Of a stretch of DNA of 64,000 nucleotides, positions 55,156-62,655 are shown piece by piece. The translations under genes were made by a program, and so were the position numbers. The stretch is taken from contig CAMUXE010000009.1 of NCBI GenBank assembly GCA_947164605.1, forward strand, positions 29,971 through 93,970. Reading direction: 5' to 3'. The DNA comes from an uncultured Lachnospiraceae bacterium. Its GTDB lineage: Bacteria > Bacillota > Clostridia > Lachnospirales > Lachnospiraceae. The stretch's first letter is position 1. Every line of letters starts with the position of its first letter. Under the pieces are notes generated by a model that searched no databases, was not told where the DNA came from, and saw only the letters and a program-made list of their open reading frames with translations.

Positions 55156-55386
55156 ATGGATATTTCAGAAAATATAAAGCAGTTACGAAAGAAAACGGGA
55201 TTATCACAAAGTAAATTTTCCGCTAAATTCGGAATTCCTGTAAGAACTCTTCAGCAGTGGGAACAGGGAATAAGCGCCCCTCCGGAATATTTGATCAGAA
55301 TGATGGCATATATTATGCAGCTTGAGGAAAATGGGCAAAAACAAGACGAAGAACCGATAAGGGGGGAACGTGCAGATGGCAAATGA
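55156..55386 (+). CDS. XRE-type HTH regulator (pair 1)
   Basis: 76 residues. MDISENIKQLRKKTGLSQSK and FGIPVRTLQQWEQGISAPPE form a typical Cro/C1 HTH. It is clearly related to the HTH protein at 57262 (shared GIPVRTL..WE.G...PPEY). GGAGGCGATG precedes the ATG. Its end overlaps the start of the BRO-N gene by 11 bases, so the pair is coupled, as in toxin-antitoxin or repressor-antirepressor pairs. Confidence 0.82.
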   Translation: MDISENIKQLRKKTGLSQSKFSAKFGIPVRTLQQWEQGISAPPEYLIRMMAYIMQLEENGQKQDEEPIRGERADGK

Positions 55387-56245
55387 TAAAGTTCAGTTAT
55401 TTGAAGACCAGCCGATTAGGACGGCATGGGTTGAAGATGAGGAAGAATGGTATTTTTCGGTTGTGGATGTAGTACAGGCATTAACAGAAAGTGCGGATGG
55501 AAGAAAATATTGGAATAAACTAAAACAGAGACTTAAAGAAGAGGGCAGTCAGTTGGTGACAAATTGTCACCAACTGAAAATGAGATCTCCGAAGGATGGA
55601 AAACGATATAATACTGATGTGGCAAACACAGAGCAATTGCTTCGCATTATCCAGTCGATTCCATCAAAGAAAGCCGAACCCTTTAAGCTGTGGCTTGCTC
55701 AGGTTGGACGTGAGCGAATTGAAGAAGTAATAGATCCTGAGCTGACTATAGAACGCGCTTTGGAAACCTATGCTAAAAAGGGCTATTCGCGAGAATGGAT
55801 AAATCAGCGCCTGCAGGCAATTCAAGTAAGAAAAGAACTTACAGATGAGTGGGATAAGCGTGGCGTCAAGAAAGGCATAGAATACGCAATTCTGACAGAT
55901 GAGATTACGAAAGCCTGGTCCGGGATGACGACGCGGCAGTATAAGAATCATAAAGGTTTGAAAAAGGAAAACCTCAGGGATAATATGTCAACATTGGAGC
56001 TGGTGCTTAATATGTTGGCTGAGGCTACTACAGAAATATCAAAACAAAAGCAACCGGAGTCCTTTGAGGAAAACCGAATGGTTGCAATTGAAGGTGGTGA
56101 AGCCGCGGGAGAAGCACGATTGGCGGTGGAAAAGAGGACCGAAAAACCTGTAATTACGAATAAAAATGCAGCCCAATTGCAAGATTTGGTTACAGGTCTC
56201 ATTGAAACTATAAATGACAAAAGCGATGATCAAGAAGGGGAATGA
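55376..56245 (+). CDS. BRO-N domain protein (phage antirepressor-like)
   Basis: 289 residues. The N-terminal BRO domain is seen in VQLFEDQPIRTAWVEDEEEW, YFSVVDVVQALTES, YWNKLKQRLKEEGSQL and TEQLLRIIQSIPSKKAEPFK, typical of phage antirepressors. The C-terminal half includes RKELTDEWDKRGVKKGIEYA and TDEITKAWSGMTTRQYK, seen in large bacterial BRO proteins. ATG 55376 has GGGGGG seven bases upstream. Probably DNA-binding and working with the coupled HTH. Confidence 0.82.
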   Translation: MANDKVQLFEDQPIRTAWVEDEEEWYFSVVDVVQALTESADGRKYWNKLKQRLKEEGSQLVTNCHQLKMRSPKDGKRYNTDVANTEQLLRIIQSIPSKKAEPFKLWLAQVGRERIEEVIDPELTIERALETYAKKGYSREWINQRLQAIQVRKELTDEWDKRGVKKGIEYAILTDEITKAWSGMTTRQYKNHKGLKKENLRDNMSTLELVLNMLAEATTEISKQKQPESFEENRMVAIEGGEAAGEARLAVEKRTEKPVITNKNAAQLQDLVTGLIETINDKSDDQEGE

Positions 56246-56328
56246 ATAAACTAAGAAGCTGCACCCTATAATTGTGAAAGATGAGGAAAAATGAGTAAAT
56301 CTTTGAGTGTTTTAGTCTTGCTTAGAAA

Positions 56329-56674
56329 ATGAACGAATTTGAATTATTTAATATAATGTATTTTGGGTTAGATTGTTATTATGGTGATACTACTGATGAT
56401 AGAATCAATAATTTGATTGGCGAAATGAACCCTTTTTTGTGGCAAGATATAAGTTCTGCTGATCCAGCGTACTATGATGATTTTTGTAGATTCGTAAAAG
56501 GAAAAAACATAGCTCTTGATAACAGCATAGATTTAGCAAAAAAACTTCATAAAGACAATAGAATATGTTGATATAACAGAGGCTTTTGAAGAACCTGATT
56601 ATGATAAATGGAAGGATGGATGCAAAAGATACTTAGCTGAGAAACATAAGGGTGGTGAAGCTAGAGATATTTAA
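56329..56674 (+). pseudogene. Frameshifted paralogue of the immunity gene at 59480
   Basis: MNEFELFNIMYFGLDCYYGD through DNSIDLAKK parallels the intact 59480 protein (MNAFELFTMIYFVLDAYYEN). At a run of seven A (about 56537-56543) the frame is lost and stops at 56571. Skipping one base restores NFIKTIEYVDITEAFEEPDY and YLAEKHKGGEARDI to TAA 56674, matching VKTIDFADVTAAFDEM and YLSEPHKGEDI. One extra A in the run explains it. No toxin gene precedes it; it is an orphan, decayed or slippage-controlled. Confidence 0.8.
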
Positions 56675-56684
56675 TGAAAGATGG

Positions 56685-56870
56685 ATGATTAAAGAAAATG
56701 ACAGAGTAAAAACACTTGTAGAAAAAGAGGAATTTCCTGCGGGTACAATTGGAGTTGTTGTAAGTATTTATTCTGAGGGCTCGCAATGTGAAGTTGAGTT
56801 ATGGGACGCTGATGAATATCCACTTGATGTTGTGACGTTTAGCTTTGATGAGATTATAAGCGTTGAATAA
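56685..56870 (+). CDS. DUF4926-like small protein
   Basis: 61 residues: MIKENDRVKTLVEKEEFPAG, TIGVVVSIYSEGSQCEVELW, then a hydrophobic end. The small beta-barrel pattern (DRV..L......G..GTVV.......EVEF) fits DUF4926, frequent in toxin-immunity loci. ATG 56685 is preferred over a GTG at 56652 that lies inside the pseudogene. Confidence 0.65.
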   Translation: MIKENDRVKTLVEKEEFPAGTIGVVVSIYSEGSQCEVELWDADEYPLDVVTFSFDEIISVE

Positions 56871-56926
56871 AGAAGGAGCGTTACATTAACGGTGGTTGAT
56901 TGTAGTATCACGGTGATACCCCTCAT

Positions 56927-56945
56927 GATACTATTATGATACTAT
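56927..56945. repeat. 19-nt GATACTATTATGATACTAT motif (copy 2)
   Basis: The clearest copy, with ATGATACTAT repeated at 11-base spacing. The palindrome GTATCACGGTGATAC lies just upstream (56905). The following 30 bases (TTTCTTCGAAAAACACAAGA) match those after copy 4. Confidence 0.8.
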
Positions 56946-57048
56946 TTCTTCGAAAAACACAAGAAATACAAGGCATTTCAAACAATTGTGAAAAATAAGG
57001 ATGCCGTATTTAACATGATTTACCTTGAAAAATAAATTTAGAACTACC

Positions 57049-57146
57049 GAGATGGAGTAGCGGGTGAGTAGTACCAAGCGGTTTGCAAGTGACGATAAAA
57101 CCCAATAAAATCAAGAGCTGAGAGCATTTGCTCCCAGCTCTTTTTT
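57049..57146 (+). other. GATGGAGTAG element plus terminator (copy 2)
   Basis: GAGATGGAGTAG (57049-57060), then GGTTTGCAAGTGACGATAAA, then 62 nt from GATG the terminator GAGCTGAGAGC / GCTCCCAGCTC with T-run (57113-57146). The 56946-57048 part before it is AT-rich non-coding. Confidence 0.75.
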
Positions 57147-57162
57147 GAATGATTTAAATATT

Positions 57163-57181
57163 GATTCTAAAATGATTCTAT
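57163..57181. repeat. 19-nt motif (copy 3)
   Basis: Reads GATTCTAAAATGATTCTAT, just after the terminator and before the promoter of the second HTH gene. Confidence 0.7.
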
Positions 57182-57204
57182 GAAAACTGTTACTAAACCA
57201 CATA

Positions 57205-57233
57205 TTGCGTGGCCTGACATAACGTGATATAAT
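57205..57233 (+). promoter_or_regulatory. Promoter of the XRE-DinD pair
   Basis: TTGCGT (57205-57210) and TATAAT (57228-57233), 17-base spacer. I see no LexA box. Confidence 0.65.
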
Positions 57234-57261
57234 CAAGAAAACGCAATGCGAGGAGTGTGTT

Positions 57262-57471
57262 ATGGATACAGCGACGGTAATAAAAGAGTTACGCGAGAGC
57301 GTGAAAATGAACAGAAAAGAATTCTCAGAGCATACAGGGATTCCGGTTAGAACTTTGGAGGACTGGGAAGCAGGAAGACGGACACCACCGGAGTATATTC
57401 CGCGACTTATAGCATACCAGCTGAAATATGAAGAATTAGTGAGGGGTAATAATGGAACTGAAAGCAAGTGA
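57262..57471 (+). CDS. XRE-type HTH regulator (pair 2)
   Basis: 69 residues: MDTATVIKELRESVKMNRKE, FSEHTGIPVRTLEDWEAGRR, then TPPEYIPRLIAYQLKYEEL. A paralogue of the HTH at 55156. AGGAG precedes the ATG. It overlaps the dinD-like gene by 20 bases. Confidence 0.82.
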   Translation: MDTATVIKELRESVKMNRKEFSEHTGIPVRTLEDWEAGRRTPPEYIPRLIAYQLKYEELVRGNNGTESK

Positions 57472-58309
57472 GTACAGGAGATTTGAGGACATTAAGCATA
57501 TAAGAGAGGATGGTACAGAGTATTGGAGCGCCAGAGAGCTTGCACCGGCACTAGAATATGCGAAATGGGAAAACTTTTCCAAGGTTATCGTTAGGGCTAT
57601 GATAGCTTGTGAAAACAGTGGGCATGATATTTCTAACGATTTTCCTGAGGTCAGGAAAATCGTCGAAGCTGGAGCAACCTCAAAGCCTAAAAAGGATTAT
57701 GAATTATCCCGATATGCCTGTTATTTAATTGTTCAGAACGGTGATCCAAGAAAAGAAGTAATAGCGCTAGGGCAGACCTATTTTGCAATACAAACATATC
57801 GTCAAGAGGTTGCGGATCACTTCAATCAGTTAGATGAGGATAGAAGACGATTAGTTGTTCGAGGGGACATAAAGCAATGGAATCAGCTGCTTGCGGAGAC
57901 AGCGCATGATGCAGGAGTTATATCGAATGAGGAGTTTGCTATTTTTCAAAATGCAGGCTATATGGGATTGTATGGAGGACTTGATGTCGATGATATCCAT
58001 TCTCGAAAGAAATTGGAAGTAGGACAGAAGATTCTTGATTACATGGGTAGTACCGAGTTAATTGCAAATCTATTTAGAATTTCGCAAACAGAAGAAAAAC
58101 TTCGTAAAGATAGAGTTAAGGGTGCGGAGGCCGCTACCAGTATTCATTATAATGTTGGTAAGGAGGTAAGAACCGCCATAAAGAAGATTGGTGGCACCAT
58201 GCCGGAAGATTTGCCAACACCGGAAAAAAGCATTCAACAGATTGAACAGGAACAAATGGCAAGGCTTAAAGCAAAGGCTAAAAACGGAAAAATAATGCTG
58301 GATGAATGA
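57452..58309 (+). CDS. dinD: DinD-like protein
   Basis: 285 residues. DinD is a DNA-damage-inducible protein that in E. coli inhibits RecA filament activity. YWSARELAPALEYAKWENFS (BRO-like start), GHDISNDFPEVRKIVEAGAT, KDYELSRYACYLIVQNGDPR and ALGQTYFAIQTYRQEV are typical. It starts inside the HTH gene with GAGGGG upstream, so the regulator is coupled to it. The symbol is by family resemblance; no SOS box is visible here. Confidence 0.88.
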   Translation: MELKASEYRRFEDIKHIREDGTEYWSARELAPALEYAKWENFSKVIVRAMIACENSGHDISNDFPEVRKIVEAGATSKPKKDYELSRYACYLIVQNGDPRKEVIALGQTYFAIQTYRQEVADHFNQLDEDRRRLVVRGDIKQWNQLLAETAHDAGVISNEEFAIFQNAGYMGLYGGLDVDDIHSRKKLEVGQKILDYMGSTELIANLFRISQTEEKLRKDRVKGAEAATSIHYNVGKEVRTAIKKIGGTMPEDLPTPEKSIQQIEQEQMARLKAKAKNGKIMLDE

Positions 58310-58359
58310 TACTGCTTTATTTATCTAGTTGTGAATAGGAGACAAAAGGGGGATGAATA

Positions 58360-59100
58360 ATGCCAGAAGAAAAGACAGGCAAAACTAGAAGAAAGCGTAG
58401 AACCACAAAAAAGAGAAGTGTAGTAGACAGTGCTGTCAGAAATGCTGCATGCTTAAGCGATGGATGTAATCCGGAGCTTGTTATTGGTGCTGAGTTCGAT
58501 GGTGTTTTTGAAATGCCTATTATAAAGAAACCCAAGAAGATTATTATTCCGGATAATTTGGTGCCGTTTAGTAAAATGGAAAAGGCTGACCCAAAATCAT
58601 TTGCGGTTTGTGAGTATGAAAATGATGTTGAGTTCAAAGATATTCTTGTACATCCGGATGAGTATATAGAGATTCTGAAAAAGTATCAGGGATTTATATC
58701 ACCGGATTGCTCTGTATACAGAGATATGCCGTTGGCTATTCAGATTACAAATATCTATCGTAGCCGTGCAATCGGATACTGCTTTCAAAAACATGGCGTT
58801 TATGTTATTCCTTGTGTTAGATGGGGCGATGAAAGAACATATACGCATAAGTTTTTGCCGGAACGAGTGGCTTTCTCCGGCGTGGAAAAGCATTCTATTG
58901 TTTCGGTGGGAAGCTATGGTCAGCTAAAAGATAAAGTAAATCGATATTATTTTGAAGCCGGTATGGATGCCATGATGGAAGAATTAGAGCCGGAAGTTGT
59001 CCTTGTATATAGTAAGATGCCAGATCATATTGAAGAGAAGTATCCTGATACAAGATTTGTAGAATATCCGGACTGGACGAGCGTGGTGAGGAATGATTAA
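58360..59100 (+). CDS. DUF4417 protein (intact)
   Basis: 246 residues. Basic start MPEEKTGKTRRKRRTTKKRS, then CLSDGCNPELVIGAEFDGVF, IIIPDNLVPFSKMEKADPKS, AIQITNIYRSRAIGYCFQKH, VIPCVRWGDERTYTHKFLPE and NRYYFEAGMDAMMEELEPEV mark DUF4417, found in phages and mobile elements, function unknown. GGGGGATG precedes the ATG. Its stop shares a base with the next gene (TAATG), the same joint as at 50044. It may be needed for production or handling of the MGAG protein. Confidence 0.85.
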   Translation: MPEEKTGKTRRKRRTTKKRSVVDSAVRNAACLSDGCNPELVIGAEFDGVFEMPIIKKPKKIIIPDNLVPFSKMEKADPKSFAVCEYENDVEFKDILVHPDEYIEILKKYQGFISPDCSVYRDMPLAIQITNIYRSRAIGYCFQKHGVYVIPCVRWGDERTYTHKFLPERVAFSGVEKHSIVSVGSYGQLKDKVNRYYFEAGMDAMMEELEPEVVLVYSKMPDHIEEKYPDTRFVEYPDWTSVVRND

Positions 59101-59474
59101 TGGGGGCAGGACAATCAGATTTATATAAAGGGACTTATGGCGATAATGCTAAGAATATCCCCGAAGAATTGCAAACAAAGATAAAGCTACCAGCTAATGA
59201 TGCGCAACTGAAGCATATTCTTCGAAATGCAGAGGGACATTTACCAGATACGCCTGAAAATAGAAGATTGCTAGAAGAACTTGCAAATGATGTTGACGCG
59301 CATGCAGGAAAAGATATACATGGCAATGATTGGAATATCAGAGGCTTAGAGGATGGATCACAGTTGTGGGTAACGAGCAAGAATGGAGTTATTCAAAATG
59401 GTGGACTAAATAAGCCGCCGAAACCATGGGACGAATTTACCGGGTTAAGCAAAAATATAGTGAAGCGTAGGTGA
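59100..59474 (+). CDS. Candidate free-standing toxin, nuclease-tip-like
   Basis: 124 residues starting MGAGQSDLYKGTYGDNAKNI. The part LKHILRNAEGHLPDTPENRR, LANDVDAHAGKDIHGNDWN, DGSQLWVTSKNGVIQNGGLN is a pattern I recognise from C-terminal tips of LXG and Rhs polymorphic toxins, but I cannot give a family number. Conserved His, Asn, Trp and Gly suggest a small RNase or DNase fold. It shares MGAG and TAATG coupling with the HELNH gene at 50044 though the bodies differ, and is followed by an immunity gene. Confidence 0.62.
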   Translation: MGAGQSDLYKGTYGDNAKNIPEELQTKIKLPANDAQLKHILRNAEGHLPDTPENRRLLEELANDVDAHAGKDIHGNDWNIRGLEDGSQLWVTSKNGVIQNGGLNKPPKPWDEFTGLSKNIVKRR

Positions 59475-59479
59475 TGAAT

Positions 59480-59818
59480 ATGAATGCATTTGAACTATTT
59501 ACAATGATATATTTTGTATTGGATGCCTATTATGAAAATGATATTGAGGATCCTTTTATTAATACTGTTTTAAGTGATATGAATCCTTTCATGTGGGCTG
59601 ATATTGGATCTGCAGATCCGGCAATGTATAGCGAATACTTGGATTTCTTGAATGGAAGAGCGATAACACTTGAGAATAGTTTGGACATTGCTAAGGATTA
59701 TGTTAAGACAATTGATTTCGCGGATGTAACAGCAGCATTTGATGAAATGTTGGAAAACGATTGGATTGATTATTGTAAAAAATATTTGTCTGAACCACAC
59801 AAGGGGGAGGATATTTAG
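59480..59818 (+). CDS. Candidate immunity protein for the 59100 toxin
   Basis: 112 residues, acidic: MNAFELFTMIYFVLDAYYEN, MNPFMWADIGSADPAMYSEY, TIDFADVTAAFDEMLENDWI. ATG 59480 has AGGTGA six bases upstream and matches the start of its paralogue at 56329; the toxin stop is at 59474. Acidic, small and just after a basic toxin candidate: the usual immunity arrangement. Confidence 0.65.
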   Translation: MNAFELFTMIYFVLDAYYENDIEDPFINTVLSDMNPFMWADIGSADPAMYSEYLDFLNGRAITLENSLDIAKDYVKTIDFADVTAAFDEMLENDWIDYCKKYLSEPHKGEDI

Positions 59819-59838
59819 AATCACAGAATCAACTAAAT

Positions 59839-59857
59839 GATTCTAAAATGATTCTAT
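59839..59857. repeat. 19-nt motif (copy 4)
   Basis: GATTCTAAAATGATTCTAT, followed by TTTTCCGAAAAGCACAGGAA, closely matching the sequence after copy 2. Confidence 0.75.
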
Positions 59858-59960
59858 TTTTCCGAAAAGCACAGGAAATACTAGGTGCTTCGTGGAAGAT
59901 AAAAAAATAGAAACGCAGAATTTACCAGTATTTCACACGAGAAAAAGAGTTGAAACTGGG

Positions 59961-60053
59961 GAGATGGAATAGTGGGAATAGTTCCGGGTGGCTTGCAGGT
60001 ATTATAAAAACAGTATTATCAATGACTGAGAGCAGTTACTCCCAGTCCTTTTG
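59961..60053 (+). other. GATGGAGTAG element plus terminator (copy 3)
   Basis: GAGATGGAATAG (59961-59972), then GGCTTGCAGGTATTATAAAA, then 61 nt from GATG the stem GACTGAGAG / CTCCCAGTC with CTTTTGC (60024-60053). It closes the second DUF4417 cassette. The 59858-59960 and 60054-60209 stretches show no gene. Confidence 0.7.
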
Positions 60054-60209
60054 CTATGGTTTTATGAGAGGATTTAGTACCCGGTTCAGATATAGTACGG
60101 TAATGCTATCCGAGATAGTAAAAAATACACAGAATAAACTAAACAAAACAATCCCACACTGAAGGACTACGAAAACGATCTCGAAACTGAATATTTGACA
60201 AGTAACGAC

Positions 60210-60359
60210 ATTGTAGTTACAATTGCATCAGATGCAGAAGCAATTCTTAAAAGACTAGGTATTCTTATGTCTACAGCAGTTGATATGTTTCTCAATCAAG
60301 TAGTATTGGTAGGTGGTATTCCCATTTGGAAATTAATACATTTTTACATTCTTTTTTAG
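60210..60359 (+). pseudogene. RelB/DinJ-type antitoxin remnant
   Basis: The frame reads IVVTIASDAEAILKRLGILM then STAVDMFLNQVVLVGGIPIW and stops at 60359. This is the central ribbon-helix-helix of DinJ (AE.ILK.LG..MSTA...FL.QVV..GGIPF) without a start codon, N-terminus or partner toxin. Confidence 0.7.
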
Positions 60360-60796
60360 TAATCGATCTGATTTGGTACCAAATAACTAATGAAAGCAAA
60401 AAAACGATTGGAGGTGCCAAAAAATGATTAATAGCAGAACATTCATATCAGTAAAGGAAGATAATGTACGCTCACCCGTCTTGGGGAAAGTATGTCGATG
60501 CAATCCAGGTAGAAGTTAGTGCCGAAGTACGGAAATGGATCGGTATCGGTCTTCACAGCTACGTGTGGAAACAGGAAACCGGAGGCTGGCGCCTCCGCCC
60601 TTGAATAAAGGCGCTGACGCGCAAGGCTATATAGCGCACCCGAAAGGCTGCCTGATATCAAAGGCCGTGGCAGAAAGAAATTGAGGAAATATCATGCTAT
60701 CTATGCAAAAATGGTATTAATGCACAGCATGCACGGTGGTAAGGGCAAAAGGCACAGGGACGCCCTTTGTTTATGTAGATGGAAAGGAAAAACAGC
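60360..60796. other. Region with gene debris and GC-rich sequence
   Basis: A start-like GGAGG with ATG 60424 gives only 31 codons. A second frame (about 60468-60604) reads YAHPSWGKYVDAIQVEVSAE, VRKWIGIGLHSYVWKQETGG, WRLRP and stop, perhaps a gene tail I do not recognise. GGAGGCTGGCGCCTCC is a perfect stem (60582). Base composition rises from here into the chemoreceptor gene, marking another join. Confidence 0.35.
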
Positions 60797-62092
60797 ATGA
60801 ATCAGAAAAAAGTCAATTACGTATCATCAATCTTCTTTAAGATCATTATGATCGCCGTTATGTCTGTCTGTAACGCAGCATTGGTGACCAGTATCCTGGT
60901 GGCGGGACATCTTTCCGGACCGGGGGAGGTGGCTCTTACCTTTTTGAAGGGGGCACTTCTGGCAGGGGCCATCAATTCTGTCTTTGTTTCCTACTTTGGC
61001 CGTAAGATGGTGAAGCCGCTGAAGAACCTGACAGAGAATATCAAAGTGATGTCCACCCTGGATCTGCGTAAGGCAGAGAATCAGGATGCACTCAGTGCCA
61101 GACAGGATGAAGTGGGCCTGATCAGCGCAGGTGTGGAAGAACTGCGGGTCAACTTGGTGGAGATCATCCGCAGACTGGACAATGTTTCCGTAAATATGAA
61201 GACCAGTGCGGGGGAGATCCATACCCGAACAGATCGGGTGGCAACGGCAACCAACGAAAATTCCGCAACTGCAGAGCAACTGGCCTCCAGCATGGAAGAA
61301 ACCTCTGCTACCATTGAGGATGTGCTGGGCAAGATCATGACCATGAATTCCGAGATGGAAGAGATCTACAGCAAGACAGTGGACGGCAAGAACCTGGCAA
61401 TGGAGATCAGTTACAAGTCTAATCAGATCGCCGGAGAAACAAAAGAAAATGCAGATGAGACAAATCGTATCTATAACAGGGTAAAAGAGGCGGCGGATCT
61501 TGCCATGGAAAAATCCAGGTCCGTGGATGAGATCAACAACCTGACCCAGGCCATTACAGCCATTGCTTCCCAGACCAATCTGCTGTCTTTAAATGCATCT
61601 ATTGAAGCCGCCAGAGCAGGAGAAGTGGGAAGAGGCTTTGCAGTAGTGGCGGGAGAGATCGGACAGCTGGCAACCCAGTCCCAGGATTCGGTAGCCAGGA
61701 TCACCGAGGCAGTACAGCTGGTCAAGGACTCGGTGGGAGATCTGCAGAAGTGCTTAACGGAAGTCTTGACCTTTGTGGATGAAAAGGTGGTAAATGACTA
61801 TCAGAAGTTTTTGGACGCCTGTGAAGCCTATGAGGATCAGGCAAACCGCATGAATGTCACCATGGATACGGTTGCCCATTCCATCAATGATTTTAAGATC
61901 GCCTCCAATGACATGAATGTGGCCATGGATTCCATCAACAGCGTAGCCCGTCAGTCGGCAGAAGATGTGGTGGCAATCGCAGACAAGAGTACAGAAACGG
62001 TATCTGCTATGGAAGAAGCGCGTACCCAGATCCGCCAGAATGTGGCAGATGCAGACTCTCTGGAAGAGATCGTAAAGAAATTTACGATCTGA
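60797..62092 (+). CDS. Methyl-accepting chemotaxis protein without a sizeable ligand domain
   Basis: 431 residues. Two membrane segments (about 11-33 and 49-68) leave almost no outer domain, then a HAMP linker ([18 protein letters not shown]) and a full MCP signalling domain with the tip [20 protein letters not shown] and [23 protein letters not shown] 60797 has GGAAAGG upstream; ATG 60779 is alternative. The gene is clearly GC-richer with different codon choice (CTG, ATC, GCC) than anything else here, so it came from another source. No other chemotaxis gene is near. Confidence 0.92.
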   Translation: MNQKKVNYVSSIFFKIIMIAVMSVCNAALVTSILVAGHLSGPGEVALTFLKGALLAGAINSVFVSYFGRKMVKPLKNLTENIKVMSTLDLRKAENQDALSARQDEVGLISAGVEELRVNLVEIIRRLDNVSVNMKTSAGEIHTRTDRVATATNENSATAEQLASSMEETSATIEDVLGKIMTMNSEMEEIYSKTVDGKNLAMEISYKSNQIAGETKENADETNRIYNRVKEAADLAMEKSRSVDEINNLTQAITAIASQTNLLSLNASIEAARAGEVGRGFAVVAGEIGQLATQSQDSVARITEAVQLVKDSVGDLQKCLTEVLTFVDEKVVNDYQKFLDACEAYEDQANRMNVTMDTVAHSINDFKIASNDMNVAMDSINSVARQSAEDVVAIADKSTETVSAMEEARTQIRQNVADADSLEEIVKKFTI

Positions 62093-62323
62093 CCAGATCA
62101 ACAGTTTTATCAGAGAAGAAACAGAGCCCTGCCCTCTCTGCCGGAGCCACTGAGCCATTCAAAAGCACCGGGAAGGATGGAGTAAGTACAAGTATGAGCA
62201 GACAACTGATTGGGAGTGTGATCCTGGAATACGCCATGCCGTTGGCGGCTTTTTTGCTACTGAAATTGCTTGCGGTCGGGATCACAGGCAGTAATCGAAA
62301 GGACAGCAGCGAACGAAAGGGCA

Positions 62324-62490
62324 TGCGAACAGAACCAGTTGGAGCTAGAGAGGATATTTACCGATCAGCAGACTGGTAAGAATTTCAACCGTTCCAGATA
62401 CCAAGTCCTTAAGGAGGATGTCTTACGGTCTGGTGACGAGCTGATCATTACAGAGGTTGACCGTCTTGGTAGAAATAAGCGAGATGCAAT
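62324..62490 (+). pseudogene. Serine recombinase (resolvase) fragment
   Basis: CEQNQLELERIFTDQQTGKN, FNRSRYQVLKEDVLRSGDEL, IITEVDRLGRNKRDA matches the middle of the resolvase catalytic domain (DRLGRN block). The catalytic Ser region before it and everything after are missing; the same frame goes on to 62707 through unrelated codons and into the right repeat. A broken recombinase of a mobile element. Confidence 0.75.
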
Positions 62491-62655
62491 AAATCAGTAT
62501 GTCTCCCAGCAGTATGGTAAGTATGGATATTTGAGAGCTGAAAGATTACTTCTAAAACGTGACAAAAGAATACTAGTCCCAAAATCTATGGAAAAGACTG
62601 TTTGGTTCGTGTATAATCCATGCCAAGTACTACAAGATTTATTACTATGTCATGA

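Noticed and set aside
59950..60162. 70-residue protein between the second cassette and the antitoxin remnant
   Set aside because: It reads through the GATGGAGTAG element and its terminator and resembles nothing.
60360..60796. Group II intron fragment
   Set aside because: GC-rich stems are present, but I cannot find a domain V or reverse transcriptase motif.
62194..62379. 61-residue protein after the chemoreceptor gene
   Set aside because: The first 33 codons could be the start of a membrane protein gene from the chemoreceptor donor, but the frame then runs into the resolvase fragment out of frame; too little to call.
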